A DNA stretch of 51,653 nucleotides from JBKEDF01 sp047975325 (GTDB lineage Bacteria > Pseudomonadota > Alphaproteobacteria > Rhodobacterales > Rhodobacteraceae): the NCBI GenBank assembly GCA_047975325.1, contig JBKEDF010000054.1:1-51653 (forward strand), read 5' to 3'. Positions 41,063 to 49,821 of the stretch are shown in pieces. The notes below the pieces were generated by a model. The model was not told the DNA's origin and made no database searches. It saw only the letters and a program-made list of their open reading frames with translations. The position numbers and the translations under genes were made by a program. The first letter of the stretch is position 1; the number at the start of each line of letters is the position of its first letter.

Positions 41063-41737
41063 ATGACCTTTTCCCTCGCCGCCCGCTGTGCCCGAACAGG
41101 TCAGTTCGCCATGGTGATCTCCTCTTCTTCCCCGGCGGTGGCGGCACGTTGTGCGCATGTGCGGGCGGGGGTGGGGGTGGTTGCTTCGCAGAATGTGACC
41201 GACCCCGCGCTTGGCCCGCTGATCCTTGATGCGCTGGAAACAGGTCAGGATGCCGATACGGCGCTGACCGGGGTGATCCGGGACCGCGCACATGCCGATT
41301 ACCGGCAGCTCCTGGTCGTGGATCGAAACGGGGTGGTTGCCATCCATTCGGGCCATCAGGTTCTGGGCATTTGGGGGGAGGCACGGGGGCGTGATTGCGC
41401 CTCGGGGGGAAACCTGCTGGCCAATGACAAGATACCCGGCGCCATGATCGGGGCCTTTGAGGCGGCGGAGGGCCATCTGGGGGACCGCCTGATATCTGCC
41501 CTGCGCGCGGGCCTTGATGCCGGGGGGGAGGCGGGCCCGGTCCATTCGGCAGGTCTCAAGATTGCCGACAGGCTTTCCTGGCCGTTGGTTGATCTGCGAA
41601 TTGACTGGACGGAGGATTGTCCGATCGCGGCGCTGGAAACCGCATGGCAGGTCTATCGCCCACAGATGGCAGCCTATGTTCAGCGTGCCGAAGATCCCAG
41701 CCAGGCCCCTTCCTATGGTGTCCCGGGAGACGCCTGA
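41063..41737 (+). CDS. DUF1028 family protein
   Basis: The 224-residue protein belongs to DUF1028, an Ntn-hydrolase-like fold family. It begins FSLAARCARTGQFAMVISSSSPAVAARC and has GVGVVASQNVTDPALG near residue 36 and GNLLANDKIPGAMIGAFEAAEG near 117. Many Ntn hydrolases act on amides; the substrate here is unknown. AGGAGC and AAGGC before the ATG support the start. It is probably cotranscribed with the acyl-CoA synthetase and converges on arsR. Confidence 0.88.
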   Translation: MTFSLAARCARTGQFAMVISSSSPAVAARCAHVRAGVGVVASQNVTDPALGPLILDALETGQDADTALTGVIRDRAHADYRQLLVVDRNGVVAIHSGHQVLGIWGEARGRDCASGGNLLANDKIPGAMIGAFEAAEGHLGDRLISALRAGLDAGGEAGPVHSAGLKIADRLSWPLVDLRIDWTEDCPIAALETAWQVYRPQMAAYVQRAEDPSQAPSYGVPGDA

Positions 41738-41741
41738 GCCA

Positions 41742-42053
41742 TCATTCTGCCTCATCATGATCTTCGTTGATATGGCTGACCATGAAGGTCAGCATATCGC
41801 TGACATGATCGTCGGAGACCTGATAGAAAATCTGCCGTGCCTTCCGATCCCCCCGGACCAGCCGTGCGCCGCGCAGAAGACGCAGGTGGTGGCTCACCAG
41901 GGTTTGTGAAAGATCAAGGCTTTCGACGATTTCGCCCACGGCCTTCGGTTCATGCTGGCAGTTGAGGAGGATCCGAAGCCGTGTCGGATCGCCAAGCAGG
42001 CGGAAGGTTTCGGCCAGGATGGTGATTTCGTTCTGGGATGGGTCCTGGCTCAT
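41742..42053 (-). CDS. ArsR/SmtB family metal-sensing repressor
   Basis: The 103-residue protein has the ArsR winged helix (LLGDPTRLRILLNCQ, LSQTLVSHHLRLLRGARLV). Its C-terminal helix contains Asp81, His83, His94 and Glu97 spaced as D-x-H-x10-H-x2-E, the alpha-5 Zn/Co/Ni-sensing motif of SmtB/CzrA. It therefore probably senses zinc or a similar divalent metal, matching the cotranscribed CDF exporter. Its ATG overlaps the exporter stop by 4 bases (ATGA). Confidence 0.92.
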   Translation of the reverse strand: MSQDPSQNEITILAETFRLLGDPTRLRILLNCQHEPKAVGEIVESLDLSQTLVSHHLRLLRGARLVRGDRKARQIFYQVSDDHVSDMLTFMVSHINEDHDEAE

Positions 42054-43060
42054 GTCTGGGGCTCCGGATGCGGGTGATGATGGCCTTCTGCATGCGTATG
42101 TGCCGTCCGTGTGTTATTGCCGGGTGGCTGTGCGAGGCTACAGGACCTTACCCCATCGTTCCAGTCGATGGCGATAGTGGCATGTTCGATGCCAAACTGT
42201 GCGTTCAGTTGGCTTTCGACGGCGCGTACCACAACCCGTGCCTCGGCACCTTCCCGTGGACGAATTTCCATCGTGGCCAGGATGCGGCCTGAAGTGATTG
42301 ACCAGACATGGATATGACTGACAGCAGCCAGATCCGGCACGTTTGCAAGCAGATGATGTTCGATTTCCTCCGGTGATGCACCGTCCGGAGCACCTTCGAG
42401 CAGGATATTGATCGCATTTCGTAAAAGCGCCCAGGCACTGCGCAGGACCAGCAATGAGACCAGTACGGACAGGATCGGGTCGATCGGCGTCCAGCCGGTG
42501 TAATAGATCACGATTGCTGCCGCGACTGCCCCGACCGAGCCGAGAAGATCACCGAGCACATGCAATGCGGCCCCCTTGATATTCACATGGTCGCTGTCAC
42601 CGCGGGTCAGGATCCACAACACGACAAGATTGATCAGAAGGCCTGCCACGGCCACGGCCATCATCGGACCTGCCAGCACCACATGGGGTGCCTGAAAGCG
42701 TTCCCATGCCTCATAGAGGATCCATGCGACAATGACGAAAAGTGTGACGGCGTTGAGAAGCCCGGCAACGACCTCAAAACGTGCATAGCCGAATGTCCGG
42801 CGCGTATCGGCCACCCTTCGGCCCAGCCGGAAGGCGAAATAGGCCAGTGCCAGTGCGACGGCATCGGTCATCATGTGTCCGGCATCGGCTATCAGCGCCA
42901 GAGAGCCCGACAGGAACCCGCCAATGACCTCAACCACCATGAAGCTGGCAATCAGCAGGAAGGAGATGAGCACCTTGCGTTCATTATCGCTGGTTACTGT
43001 CGGTACGTGCGAATGGTCGTGACCGTCATGGTCGTGATTGTGGTCATGTGCATGTGGCAT
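42050..43060 (-). CDS. Cation diffusion facilitator (CzcD/DmeF-type) metal exporter
   Basis: The 336-residue protein has a histidine-rich N-terminus (MPHAHDHNHDHDGHDHSH) and six membrane segments. Metal-site motifs HMMTD in IADAGHMMTDAVALA and HVLGD in ALHVLGDLLGSV are the two CDF transport sites. A C-terminal cytoplasmic domain includes HIHVWSITSGRILATMEIR and another His-rich tail. It exports Zn, Co, Ni or Cd by proton exchange. GGGAG is 7 bases before the ATG. The repressor gene follows in the same operon. Confidence 0.94.
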   Translation of the reverse strand: MPHAHDHNHDHDGHDHSHVPTVTSDNERKVLISFLLIASFMVVEVIGGFLSGSLALIADAGHMMTDAVALALAYFAFRLGRRVADTRRTFGYARFEVVAGLLNAVTLFVIVAWILYEAWERFQAPHVVLAGPMMAVAVAGLLINLVVLWILTRGDSDHVNIKGAALHVLGDLLGSVGAVAAAIVIYYTGWTPIDPILSVLVSLLVLRSAWALLRNAINILLEGAPDGASPEEIEHHLLANVPDLAAVSHIHVWSITSGRILATMEIRPREGAEARVVVRAVESQLNAQFGIEHATIAIDWNDGVRSCSLAQPPGNNTRTAHTHAEGHHHPHPEPQT

Positions 43061-43082
43061 GGAGGAACTCCCAAAATAATCA

Positions 43083-43103
43083 CATATAAACATATCTTCA
43101 TAT
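43083..43103. promoter_or_regulatory. CATAT repeats at 8-bp period upstream of the CDF gene
   Basis: CATAT occurs at 43083, 43091 and 43099, exactly 8 bases apart, in an AT-rich tract 23 bases before the exporter ATG. On the minus strand these read ATATG. SmtB/CzrA-type regulators bind AT-rich ATATG-containing repeats, so this is probably the operator of the ArsR protein encoded in the same operon. Confidence 0.55.
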
Positions 43104-43204
43104 TTAATATATTTCAAGTCTAACCCTGAAAAGTTCTCATGGGTTTCAATATCCGGGTTTGGCTGACTTGTGCGCAAACGACCTTTCCGGCCCTGCCGCG
43201 ATGA

Positions 43205-44203
43205 TCAGGCTGGTTTTCTGGGTGTTGGCTTTAATGCCGAATCCCATGCGATCACGCCCGGATCCAGGGTGATTGCATGATGTTGCAGGCTGCGTGCCAA
43301 TACGCGGCGCGGCAGGTCGCCGGCCATGCGGATGGCCTGCCGGGGTTTGACGATGTCCCAATCCACCATATTGCGCACGGCCTGATCCAGCCGCAGAGCC
43401 GATCCTGCCAGCCCGGCCCTGTCGGGTCGGGTGGCGCGGCCCTCTTCGTCATGCAGGATTTCCATTCCGGCGAAGGGATAGCGCCCCGGAGGTGCAGCGG
43501 CGGCGGCCACTGCATCACTGACCAACAGGCAATTTTCCGCCCCCTTGAGTCGCACAAGCGCGGCAAGGGCCTTGCGGGGGATATGATGGCCATCGGCAAT
43601 AAGGCAGGCGGAAAGCCGTGGTTCGGCCAATTGTGCAAGCAGGGTATTTTCAAGTTTCGGCAGCATCTGGGGCAATCCGTTGCCCAGATGGGTGGAGATT
43701 GTGGCCCCGGCCGTTGCCGCTGCCGCCACCTCATCGAACAGTGCCGCAGAATGACCGATTGCCAGGGTCTTGCCCGCAGCGGCCAGGGTGGCAATGGCCT
43801 GCCGTCCGCCCCGGCGTTCCGGGGCGAGGGTGATCAGCAGGATGGGCCGGGACAGATCTGTCTCAAGATCAGGGATAAGCCCCGGCAGCGGATCCGTCAT
43901 TGCTTCGGTATCGTGGCAGCCGCGATACCCGTCTGCCGGGTTCAGGAATGGACCTTCAAGATGATAGCCCGGAACCATCGCGGGGCCGAGGCGGCTTTGC
44001 CGCACGGCCTGGTCCAACGCGGCAAAGCGTTGTGCCAGGGTTTCCGGGTGTCCGGTAATGATCGTTGGCAACAGTCCCGTCACGCCATCGGAAAACAGGA
44101 CTTCCAGCGCATGGTCCAATGCCGCCGGAGTCAGCCCGGGGTCATTGAAATCGACCCCGGCATAGCCGTTGACCTGCAAATCGAAAAGGCCGGGGGTTTC
44201 CAC
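43205..44203 (-). CDS. nagA: N-acetylglucosamine-6-phosphate deacetylase, N-terminally short
   Basis: The 332-residue protein is NagA, which removes acetate from N-acetylglucosamine-6-phosphate. It has LFDLQVNGYAGVDFND at the very start, LEGPFLNP, GHSAALFDEV, STHLGNG, and LVSDAV, all metal/substrate sites. Usual NagA is about 380 residues; the first 45-50 residues (part of the small beta domain) are missing. The GTG start is 2 codons after, and in the same frame as, the nagB stop, so no more N-terminus is available. The upstream in-frame codon is the nagB TGA itself. Confidence 0.9.
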   Translation of the reverse strand: METPGLFDLQVNGYAGVDFNDPGLTPAALDHALEVLFSDGVTGLLPTIITGHPETLAQRFAALDQAVRQSRLGPAMVPGYHLEGPFLNPADGYRGCHDTEAMTDPLPGLIPDLETDLSRPILLITLAPERRGGRQAIATLAAAGKTLAIGHSAALFDEVAAAATAGATISTHLGNGLPQMLPKLENTLLAQLAEPRLSACLIADGHHIPRKALAALVRLKGAENCLLVSDAVAAAAAPPGRYPFAGMEILHDEEGRATRPDRAGLAGSALRLDQAVRNMVDWDIVKPRQAIRMAGDLPRRVLARSLQHHAITLDPGVIAWDSALKPTPRKPA

Positions 44204-44206
44204 CCG

Positions 44207-44950
44207 TCAACCCTGATGGCGCAGCAGGCTGGCCGAAGCGCGGTCCAGATAGACCGAACAATCGCCGTGTTCCTGCAGGATGGAACCGGGGGCAAGATTG
44301 CTGACCGGTCCTTCCAGCGCGGCGGCAACAGCCTTGGCCTTGCGTTCATCGGGTGCTGTGATCACGATCTTGCGCGCCTTCATCATCTGCGGGATTGACA
44401 TTGAAATTGCCCGCTGCGGCACATCTTCCAGGGTGGGAAACCAGCCTTCACCCATTTGTTGGCGGCGGCAGGCTTCATCCAGTGCCACTTCGATATAGGG
44501 GTCCTTCGCGTCGAAATCGGCGGGCGGATCGTTGAAGGCCAAATGGCAGTTTTCCCCGAAACCGGCAAAGCAGACGGCGATTTCCTCTTGTGCGATCCGT
44601 GTGTTCAGGGAGGCCAGAACTGCGGTGCTGTCGGCGGCGTCGCCATTGACGGGTACGAATTCCCCCAACCCATCCACAAGATTGACGAAACGGTCCCGCA
44701 GATAGCCACGGAAGCTTGCCGGATGTGTCTCTGGCAGGCCGATATATTCATCCAGATGGAAAGCCGTGACCTTGCCCCAGTCCAGATCTTCCGCAACGAG
44801 GGCGGTCAGCATTTCAAACTGACTGGCCCCGGTGGCCACGATGATCGTGGCTGTCCCCTTTTCTTCAATTGAGGCACGGATTGCCGCGGCCCCTTCCGTG
44901 GCCGCTGCGCGGCCAAGTTCCGTCCTGTCGTCGAAGATTCTGATCTGCAT
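44207..44950 (-). CDS. nagB: Glucosamine-6-phosphate deaminase
   Basis: The 247-residue protein has the NagB fold: FHLDEYIGLPETHPASFRGYLRDRF near residue 70 with the catalytic aspartate, and GFGENCHLAFNDPPADF near residue 125, where the E. coli D-G-H-x5-E pattern appears as N-C-H-x5-D. This variant is common in many NagB-like proteins. It converts glucosamine-6-phosphate to fructose-6-phosphate and ammonia. It is divergent from the ROK regulator and is followed at once by nagA. Confidence 0.9.
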   Translation of the reverse strand: MQIRIFDDRTELGRAAATEGAAAIRASIEEKGTATIIVATGASQFEMLTALVAEDLDWGKVTAFHLDEYIGLPETHPASFRGYLRDRFVNLVDGLGEFVPVNGDAADSTAVLASLNTRIAQEEIAVCFAGFGENCHLAFNDPPADFDAKDPYIEVALDEACRRQQMGEGWFPTLEDVPQRAISMSIPQMMKARKIVITAPDERKAKAVAAALEGPVSNLAPGSILQEHGDCSVYLDRASASLLRHQG

Positions 44951-45035
44951 GGCGATTATTTTTGACCGTTTCTGTTTAATAATACGTCTCATGTGGCGGA
45001 GGGGCCTGTCAACATGCTTTTTTCGTGTTGGTTTT

Positions 45036-45045
45036 TTTGGCCAAA
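45036..45045. promoter_or_regulatory. Palindrome in the nagB-ROK divergent region
   Basis: TTTGGCCAAA is a perfect 10-bp palindrome within a T-rich stretch (TTTTTTCGTG, TTTTTTTGG) between divergent nagB and the ROK regulator. NagC-type ROK operators are T- and A-rich, so this is a plausible operator. The 190-base region has no other clear structure. Confidence 0.4.
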
Positions 45046-45142
45046 CATGGATAAAATCTGATTGTGTAGGTCGATTTCCCGCCTATGTCCTGCATGGTGG
45101 AAGGCCTGCTTGTCTGATTGCAATGAATGGATCCTGCCCAGG

Positions 45143-46303
45143 ATGGAACCGAGCCGAGTGACCGATATGGAAGCGATGCTGCGCCTTGTCCGTGAGGGCA
45201 GGGCGCGCACGCGTGGTGAAATCGGCGAGGCGCTTTCGATGCGATCCTCCAGCGTTTCCGATCTGGTGGGGGAACTTGTCGCGGCGGAATTCCTGCGTGA
45301 GGCAGTGGTGAAACCTCGGGGCAGGGGTCGACCGGTTGGTGCGTTGAGTTTCAACGCGCAGCGTTTGGGTGCAATCCTGCTGACGGTCATGGATCAACGG
45401 ATCGTCGCGCAGGCGGTTGATCTTGATTATCATGTCCTGTCCACCATTGGGGCCGAGCCGGATACCGATGCCGACAACGCCATGATTACGAAGACGATTT
45501 CCCGTCTGGTGCGGGAGGCCGCCGGCACCTTTCCGGTCGGAATCGAAATCTGTGCCATTGTTGCTTCGCTATCAGGGCTTTTGGATGTGCCACGCATGCT
45601 CTGGTGTGTGTCATCGCGCTGGCCACGGCTGTCCAATCTTGATCTGCGTGCGGCATTGGCAGAGTTTCCCTGGCCGGTCACGATGTTGCGTAATCTTGAT
45701 GCGGAACTTGCCGGGGCCCTGCTGCGCGATGGGGGATGGGCGCAGGAAAACGTGCTGCTTCTGCACTGGGGTCATGGGATAGGCGCGTCCTACGCCGCGC
45801 GTTCCGGGGTCATCAACCTTGACAGGGGGCGGTTTTGTGAGATCGGCCATTGGCAACTGGGCAATGGCAGGCAGCGGCCCTGTACCTGCGGTAATCTCGA
45901 TTGCCTTGAAACCGTTGCGGCACTCTGGGCAATCGGGGATGAAATCCGCGCCCGTTTTCCCGAACTCCCGCGGGAGGAAACCGGGTTGGCCGAAGCCCTG
46001 CGCCATGTGGCCATCGCCGGGGTGCCGGTGATTGACGATGCCCTGCAGCATGTCCTGCGACTGATGGCCAATCTCTGCCGCCTGCTTTTTCCGGATCGGG
46101 TCTTGTTGACCGGGCCTTTCGTGCAGCATCCGGAGATCTTTCGCCAGTTTGTCGATACGCTGGTCGATGCGCCACTGATGAAATCGCTTGATCCGGTGCG
46201 CGTTGCGACCCTGCCGATGGAACAGAATTTCGAACGCCCCGGCGCGCTGGTACAACCGTTTTCCCGGGCCATTCGAAGGCATCTTGCGGGTGCGACACGA
46301 TAA
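45143..46303 (+). CDS. ROK family transcriptional regulator
   Basis: The 386-residue protein has an N-terminal winged helix (RTRGEIGEALSMRSSSVSDLVGELV) followed by a ROK domain. It shows the zinc motif CTCGNLDCLE and the GHWQLG block near residue 240, and LLHWGHGIGAS. It resembles NagC-type repressors that sense glucosamine-6-phosphate derivatives. Divergence from nagB-nagA fits that role. The start at 45143 follows a weak AGG; a longer TTG-opened frame from 45062 has no support, and GTG 45158 is an alternative. Confidence 0.9.
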   Translation: MEPSRVTDMEAMLRLVREGRARTRGEIGEALSMRSSSVSDLVGELVAAEFLREAVVKPRGRGRPVGALSFNAQRLGAILLTVMDQRIVAQAVDLDYHVLSTIGAEPDTDADNAMITKTISRLVREAAGTFPVGIEICAIVASLSGLLDVPRMLWCVSSRWPRLSNLDLRAALAEFPWPVTMLRNLDAELAGALLRDGGWAQENVLLLHWGHGIGASYAARSGVINLDRGRFCEIGHWQLGNGRQRPCTCGNLDCLETVAALWAIGDEIRARFPELPREETGLAEALRHVAIAGVPVIDDALQHVLRLMANLCRLLFPDRVLLTGPFVQHPEIFRQFVDTLVDAPLMKSLDPVRVATLPMEQNFERPGALVQPFSRAIRRHLAGATR

Positions 46304-46375
46304 CCGAAATTCGCTGCGCCGTTGCAACAGAGCCGGGCAGTCGATAGAGGGATGAGGTCAGTCACAGGATCCAGG

Positions 46376-47077
46376 ATGCCCTCTGAACATTCCCTGAAGC
46401 ATCTCGAACCGGTCTCCGCCCGTATGACGGTGGGCGATATGGTCTATCTGAAGTTGCGTGATGCCCTGGCGGTGGGGCGGTTCGACCCCGGTGAGGTGCT
46501 GACCATCGGTGCGATGGCCGAGGTGTTTCAGACCAGCCATATGCCGGTGCGCGAAGCGCTGCGCCGTTTGACGGCGGAGGGTGCATTGACCCTGGGGGCA
46601 AGTGGTTCGGTACGGGTGCCTGCCATTGATCGTGCGCGCCTGGACGATATCAGCGCGGTCCGGATCCTGCTGGAACGGCGGGCTACGGAAATGGCGGTTG
46701 CGACGATGAATGAGGCGCATCTGACCCGGATCGAACAGTTGGCGCGTGCCCATGCCGCCGCTGCGGGCGGCCATGACCTGCACAACCTGCTGCTGCGCAA
46801 TCGCGATTTCCATTTTGCGATCTATCGCGCCTCGGGTTCCGATACCCTGCCGCCACTGATCGAATCACTTTGGCTGCAATATGGCCCCTATATGGGGTTA
46901 TTGTCGAAAAGCCTGAACAAGGCGGATCCAGGGGCAAGCCAGGCCCCCTATACCGAAACCCACCTTGCCATTGTCCGTGCGATCCGTGACGGCGATGCAT
47001 CCGCCGCCGCGAACGGGATCGAGGCTGATATCCGCAGCACGCAAAAGGAGCTCCGCACTGCCCTGGCGGCCCTGTAG
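46376..47077 (+). CDS. GntR (FCD) family transcriptional regulator
   Basis: The 233-residue protein has an N-terminal winged helix with EVFQTSHMPVREALRRLTAEGALTL near residues 46-70 and an FCD effector domain with NRDFHFAIYRASGSDTL. It is the fourth regulator gene of GntR or ROK type in the window. AGGA lies shortly before the ATG at 46376; the longer frame from 46322 opens with a non-ATG codon. It stands between the nag module and the RidA/aminotransferase/TRAP module, and converges on the RidA-like gene. It probably regulates the module on its right. Confidence 0.88.
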   Translation: MPSEHSLKHLEPVSARMTVGDMVYLKLRDALAVGRFDPGEVLTIGAMAEVFQTSHMPVREALRRLTAEGALTLGASGSVRVPAIDRARLDDISAVRILLERRATEMAVATMNEAHLTRIEQLARAHAAAAGGHDLHNLLLRNRDFHFAIYRASGSDTLPPLIESLWLQYGPYMGLLSKSLNKADPGASQAPYTETHLAIVRAIRDGDASAAANGIEADIRSTQKELRTALAAL

Positions 47078-47091
47078 GCGCGCGGATGCGG

Positions 47092-47484
47092 TCAGCGGCG
47101 CTTGACGGCGGTTACCTCCAGTTCAACCAGCATTTCCTCTTCGGCCAAGGTCACGATGACGGTGGTGTTGGTAGGGCGGGGATCGCCAAAGGTTTCGCCC
47201 AGAATGCGCGAGGCGGGCAGGATATCTTCACGTTTGGTCAGAAATACCCGAACGCGGACGATATCCCCAAGCCCGGCATCAGCCTCACCCAGGGCCCAGG
47301 CGATATTGGCAATGGCCTGCCGTGTCTGGGCTTCAATCCCCTCGGCAATAGCGCCGGATTGGAAATCATAACCCACCGTCCCCGAGACGAAAATGAAATC
47401 ACCATCCACCACCGCACGGCTGTAACCTGCCATTTCTTCGAATTTGGAGCCGGAGGAGATCGTATAGCGTGGCTGTGCTTGCAT
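47092..47484 (-). CDS. RidA/YjgF family protein without the archetypal Arg
   Basis: The 130-residue protein has the Rid fold: GYSRAVVDGDFIFVSGTVGYD near residue 19-39, QTRQAIANIAWALGEADAGLGDIVRVRVFLTK, and the C-terminal TVIVTLAEEEMLVELEV. The RidA arginine that follows PAR-type sequence is replaced: the local sequence is RPTNTTVIV. It is therefore probably not an archetypal imine deaminase but a Rid paralogue of unknown activity. It is divergent from the aminotransferase gene, from which it is separated by a 23-bp inverted repeat. Confidence 0.88.
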   Translation of the reverse strand: MQAQPRYTISSGSKFEEMAGYSRAVVDGDFIFVSGTVGYDFQSGAIAEGIEAQTRQAIANIAWALGEADAGLGDIVRVRVFLTKREDILPASRILGETFGDPRPTNTTVIVTLAEEEMLVELEVTAVKRR

Positions 47485-47512
47485 GATGGGGGTTCCTTTT
47501 CATTTGCGGGGA

Positions 47513-47535
47513 ATCAAATCACTTGCGCATTTGAT
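47513..47535. promoter_or_regulatory. 23-bp inverted repeat between the RidA-like and aminotransferase genes
   Basis: Perfect 7-bp arms ATCAAAT and ATTTGAT are separated by 9 bases. The site lies in a 90-base divergent region and could be bound by the GntR regulator encoded at 46376. Confidence 0.5.
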
Positions 47536-47574
47536 CAAAAATTGAGTACCAAAAAGCAAGCAATTTCATGAAAC

Positions 47575-48756
47575 ATGCGGATTCTCATGCCCAAACTCGC
47601 CAGACGCATCACACATACTTCGAAAAAAAGCTATGGCATGTTTGCCAAGGCGCTTGGTTATGAAGGCAAGGGGCACGATCTGATCCATCTGGAACTGGGC
47701 AAACCCTTTCACGATACACCGCCCCATATCATTGATGCCACAGTGGCGGCGATGCGGCGGGGGGAGGTGCATTATTCCGACCTCGCGGGGATTATCGAAT
47801 TTCGTACCGCCATTGCCGAAAAGCTGCGCAGCTATAACGGGATCGAGGCCGATGCCGGGGATATTCTGGTCACCAACGGACTGACCCAGGCATCCTTTGC
47901 GGCGTTCATGGCGCTGATTGATGATGGGGATGAAGTGATCCTGCTGGAACCCTATTATCCCCAGCATCTGGGCAAGATCGAAATGGCGGGGGGGTGCCCT
48001 GTCATGGTTACCCTCCGGGCGGAAGATGATTACCGGCTGGATCCCGATCTGATCGCCAGCGCGATAACGCCGCGCAGCAAGGCCATCGTTCTGGTCAATC
48101 CCTGTAACCCGACGGGTCGCGTCTATTCCCGGCAGGAACTGGAAGGTATCGCGGAACTTGCCCGTAAACACGACCTTTTCGTGATTGCGGATGAAGTTTA
48201 TGACCATATCGTTTTTGACAACGAAACCCATATCAGCATCGCTGCACTCCCGGGCATGCGGGATCGGACCGTTTCGATGTATGCTTTCACCAAGGCCTAT
48301 GCGATGGATGGTTGGCGATTGGGATATCTGACGGCCGGACCGGCGCTTATGCCCGCACTTGCCAAGATCGTGGCGACCGAGGTGACCCATGTGAATACCT
48401 TTATCCAGCAGGGCGGCCGCGCGGCGCTGACGGGGCCGGAGGCGATCCTGCGGGATCTGGTGGCGGATGATCGCAGGAAACGCGATCTCGTGGTGGCGCG
48501 GTTGAACCAGATGCCGGGGGTGTCCTGCCGTTTGCCGGAAGGGACGATCTATGCTTTTCCCGACATCTCCGCCACTGGCCTCAAGAGCCAGGAAACCGCT
48601 GACCGGCTCTTGGAAGAAACGGGTGTGGTTGTCGAATCCGGGGCCTTTTATGGTGCTGCCGGGGAAGGACATCTGCGTGTTTGTTTTGGCTCCGAAAGCA
48701 CAGAACGGTTGACCGAAGCCATGGACAGGATGCAGAAATTTTTTAACGCCCTGTAG
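47575..48756 (+). CDS. PLP-dependent class I/II aminotransferase
   Basis: The 393-residue protein is a fold-type I aminotransferase. It has YSDLAGIIEFRTAIAEKL near residue 64, NPCNPTGRVYSRQEL near 177, VIADEVYDHIVF near 203, and the PLP-lysine segment AFTKAYAMDGWRLGYL near residue 242. It would transaminate an aspartate-, alanine- or aromatic-type substrate. The start at 47575 lacks a good Shine-Dalgarno sequence; 47587 (MPKLAR) is an alternative. It precedes a TRAP transporter and is divergent from the RidA-like gene. Confidence 0.92.
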   Translation: MRILMPKLARRITHTSKKSYGMFAKALGYEGKGHDLIHLELGKPFHDTPPHIIDATVAAMRRGEVHYSDLAGIIEFRTAIAEKLRSYNGIEADAGDILVTNGLTQASFAAFMALIDDGDEVILLEPYYPQHLGKIEMAGGCPVMVTLRAEDDYRLDPDLIASAITPRSKAIVLVNPCNPTGRVYSRQELEGIAELARKHDLFVIADEVYDHIVFDNETHISIAALPGMRDRTVSMYAFTKAYAMDGWRLGYLTAGPALMPALAKIVATEVTHVNTFIQQGGRAALTGPEAILRDLVADDRRKRDLVVARLNQMPGVSCRLPEGTIYAFPDISATGLKSQETADRLLEETGVVVESGAFYGAAGEGHLRVCFGSESTERLTEAMDRMQKFFNAL

Positions 48757-48846
48757 TCAGGACCAGTCCGTCCGCAGTGCAGGGCGGGCCATGAAAATCA
48801 CAAGCGGGCAATCATATGACCCGCATATAACAGTCAGGAGGATATC

Positions 48847-49815
48847 ATGACCTTGCGTATTGCCACCCTAGCCCTGTTTCTATCCGCAACCGTATCCCAG
48901 GCCGAAACTGTCTGGGATATGCATATCAATTTCCCGGCGGGCAATTTCGATACCCAGAATGCCATGCGCTTTGCCGAAGAGGTGAAGACGGCCACCGATG
49001 GCGAGGTGATCATCAATGTGATGGCCGGCGGCTCTCTGGGGCTCAAGGGGCCGGAGGTCATGGGGGCGGTGCGTGACGGCATTGTACCGATCGCGCATTA
49101 CCACCTTGATACGGCGGTCGGGGATGCACCCTTTCTGGGCATTCAGGGCCTGCCCTATCTGACCCGTGGTTTTGAGGATGCGGCGCGCCTGGATGCGCTG
49201 GCCGCGCCGGTCTATAACAAGATTGCCGAACAGAATAACCAGCAGATCCTCTATTCCGTCTTCTGGCCCGGGGCGCATCTTTACACCAAGGATCCGGTGA
49301 CTGGCGTGGCCGATCTTGCCGGACAGAAGATCCGAACCGCAAACAAGTCCAGCACCGATTTCTTTTCGGCGCTTGGGGCCTCGGCAGTGTTGATGCCCTG
49401 GTCGGATGCGCTGGTGGCGCTGGCATCAGGCGGGCTTGACGGGATTGCCACTTCGGCGACCTCGGGGGTCGATGGCAAGTTCTGGGAATTCATGGGGGCG
49501 ATCAACACGATCAGCTATCTCAACCCCACGGCTGTTGTCGCGGTAAATCTCGATGCGCTGAATGCACTGTCCGAGGAGCACCGTACCGCCGTGGTCGAAG
49601 CCGCCGCCCGCCTTCAGGGTGATTTCCGCGCGGTGGCTGAGGAAGAAGACAGGGGTCGCCTCGCCGAACTTGGTGAGGCCGGGATGAATGTCTCTGCCCC
49701 GAGCGAGGAGTTTTCAGCCGCACTTGAAGAAGCAGCAAGATCGCAATGGGATGCCTTCGCCGAGGCAGCAGGGGCAGATGCCCGCGCAGTGCTTGACGCC
49801 TATCTGGCGGAGTAA
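48847..49815 (+). CDS. TRAP transporter substrate-binding protein DctP
   Basis: The 322-residue periplasmic protein has a short signal peptide ending near VSQAE (residue 19). The mature part begins TVWDMHINFPAGNFDTQNAMRF and has DctP landmarks: GGSLGLKGPEVMGAVRDG near 57-74, LPYLTRGFEDAARLD, and GQKIRTANKSSTDFF near 153-167 with the ligand-site arginine. GGAGG is 7 bases before the ATG. Its spacing to dctQ is 6 bases. Substrate is probably an amino or keto acid, given the aminotransferase just upstream. Confidence 0.93.
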   Translation: MTLRIATLALFLSATVSQAETVWDMHINFPAGNFDTQNAMRFAEEVKTATDGEVIINVMAGGSLGLKGPEVMGAVRDGIVPIAHYHLDTAVGDAPFLGIQGLPYLTRGFEDAARLDALAAPVYNKIAEQNNQQILYSVFWPGAHLYTKDPVTGVADLAGQKIRTANKSSTDFFSALGASAVLMPWSDALVALASGGLDGIATSATSGVDGKFWEFMGAINTISYLNPTAVVAVNLDALNALSEEHRTAVVEAAARLQGDFRAVAEEEDRGRLAELGEAGMNVSAPSEEFSAALEEAARSQWDAFAEAAGADARAVLDAYLAE

Positions 49816-49821
49816 GGCCGG

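Noticed and set aside
43277..44398. 373-codon plus-strand frame across nagA
   Set aside because: It is antisense to nagA and nagB, which match their families.
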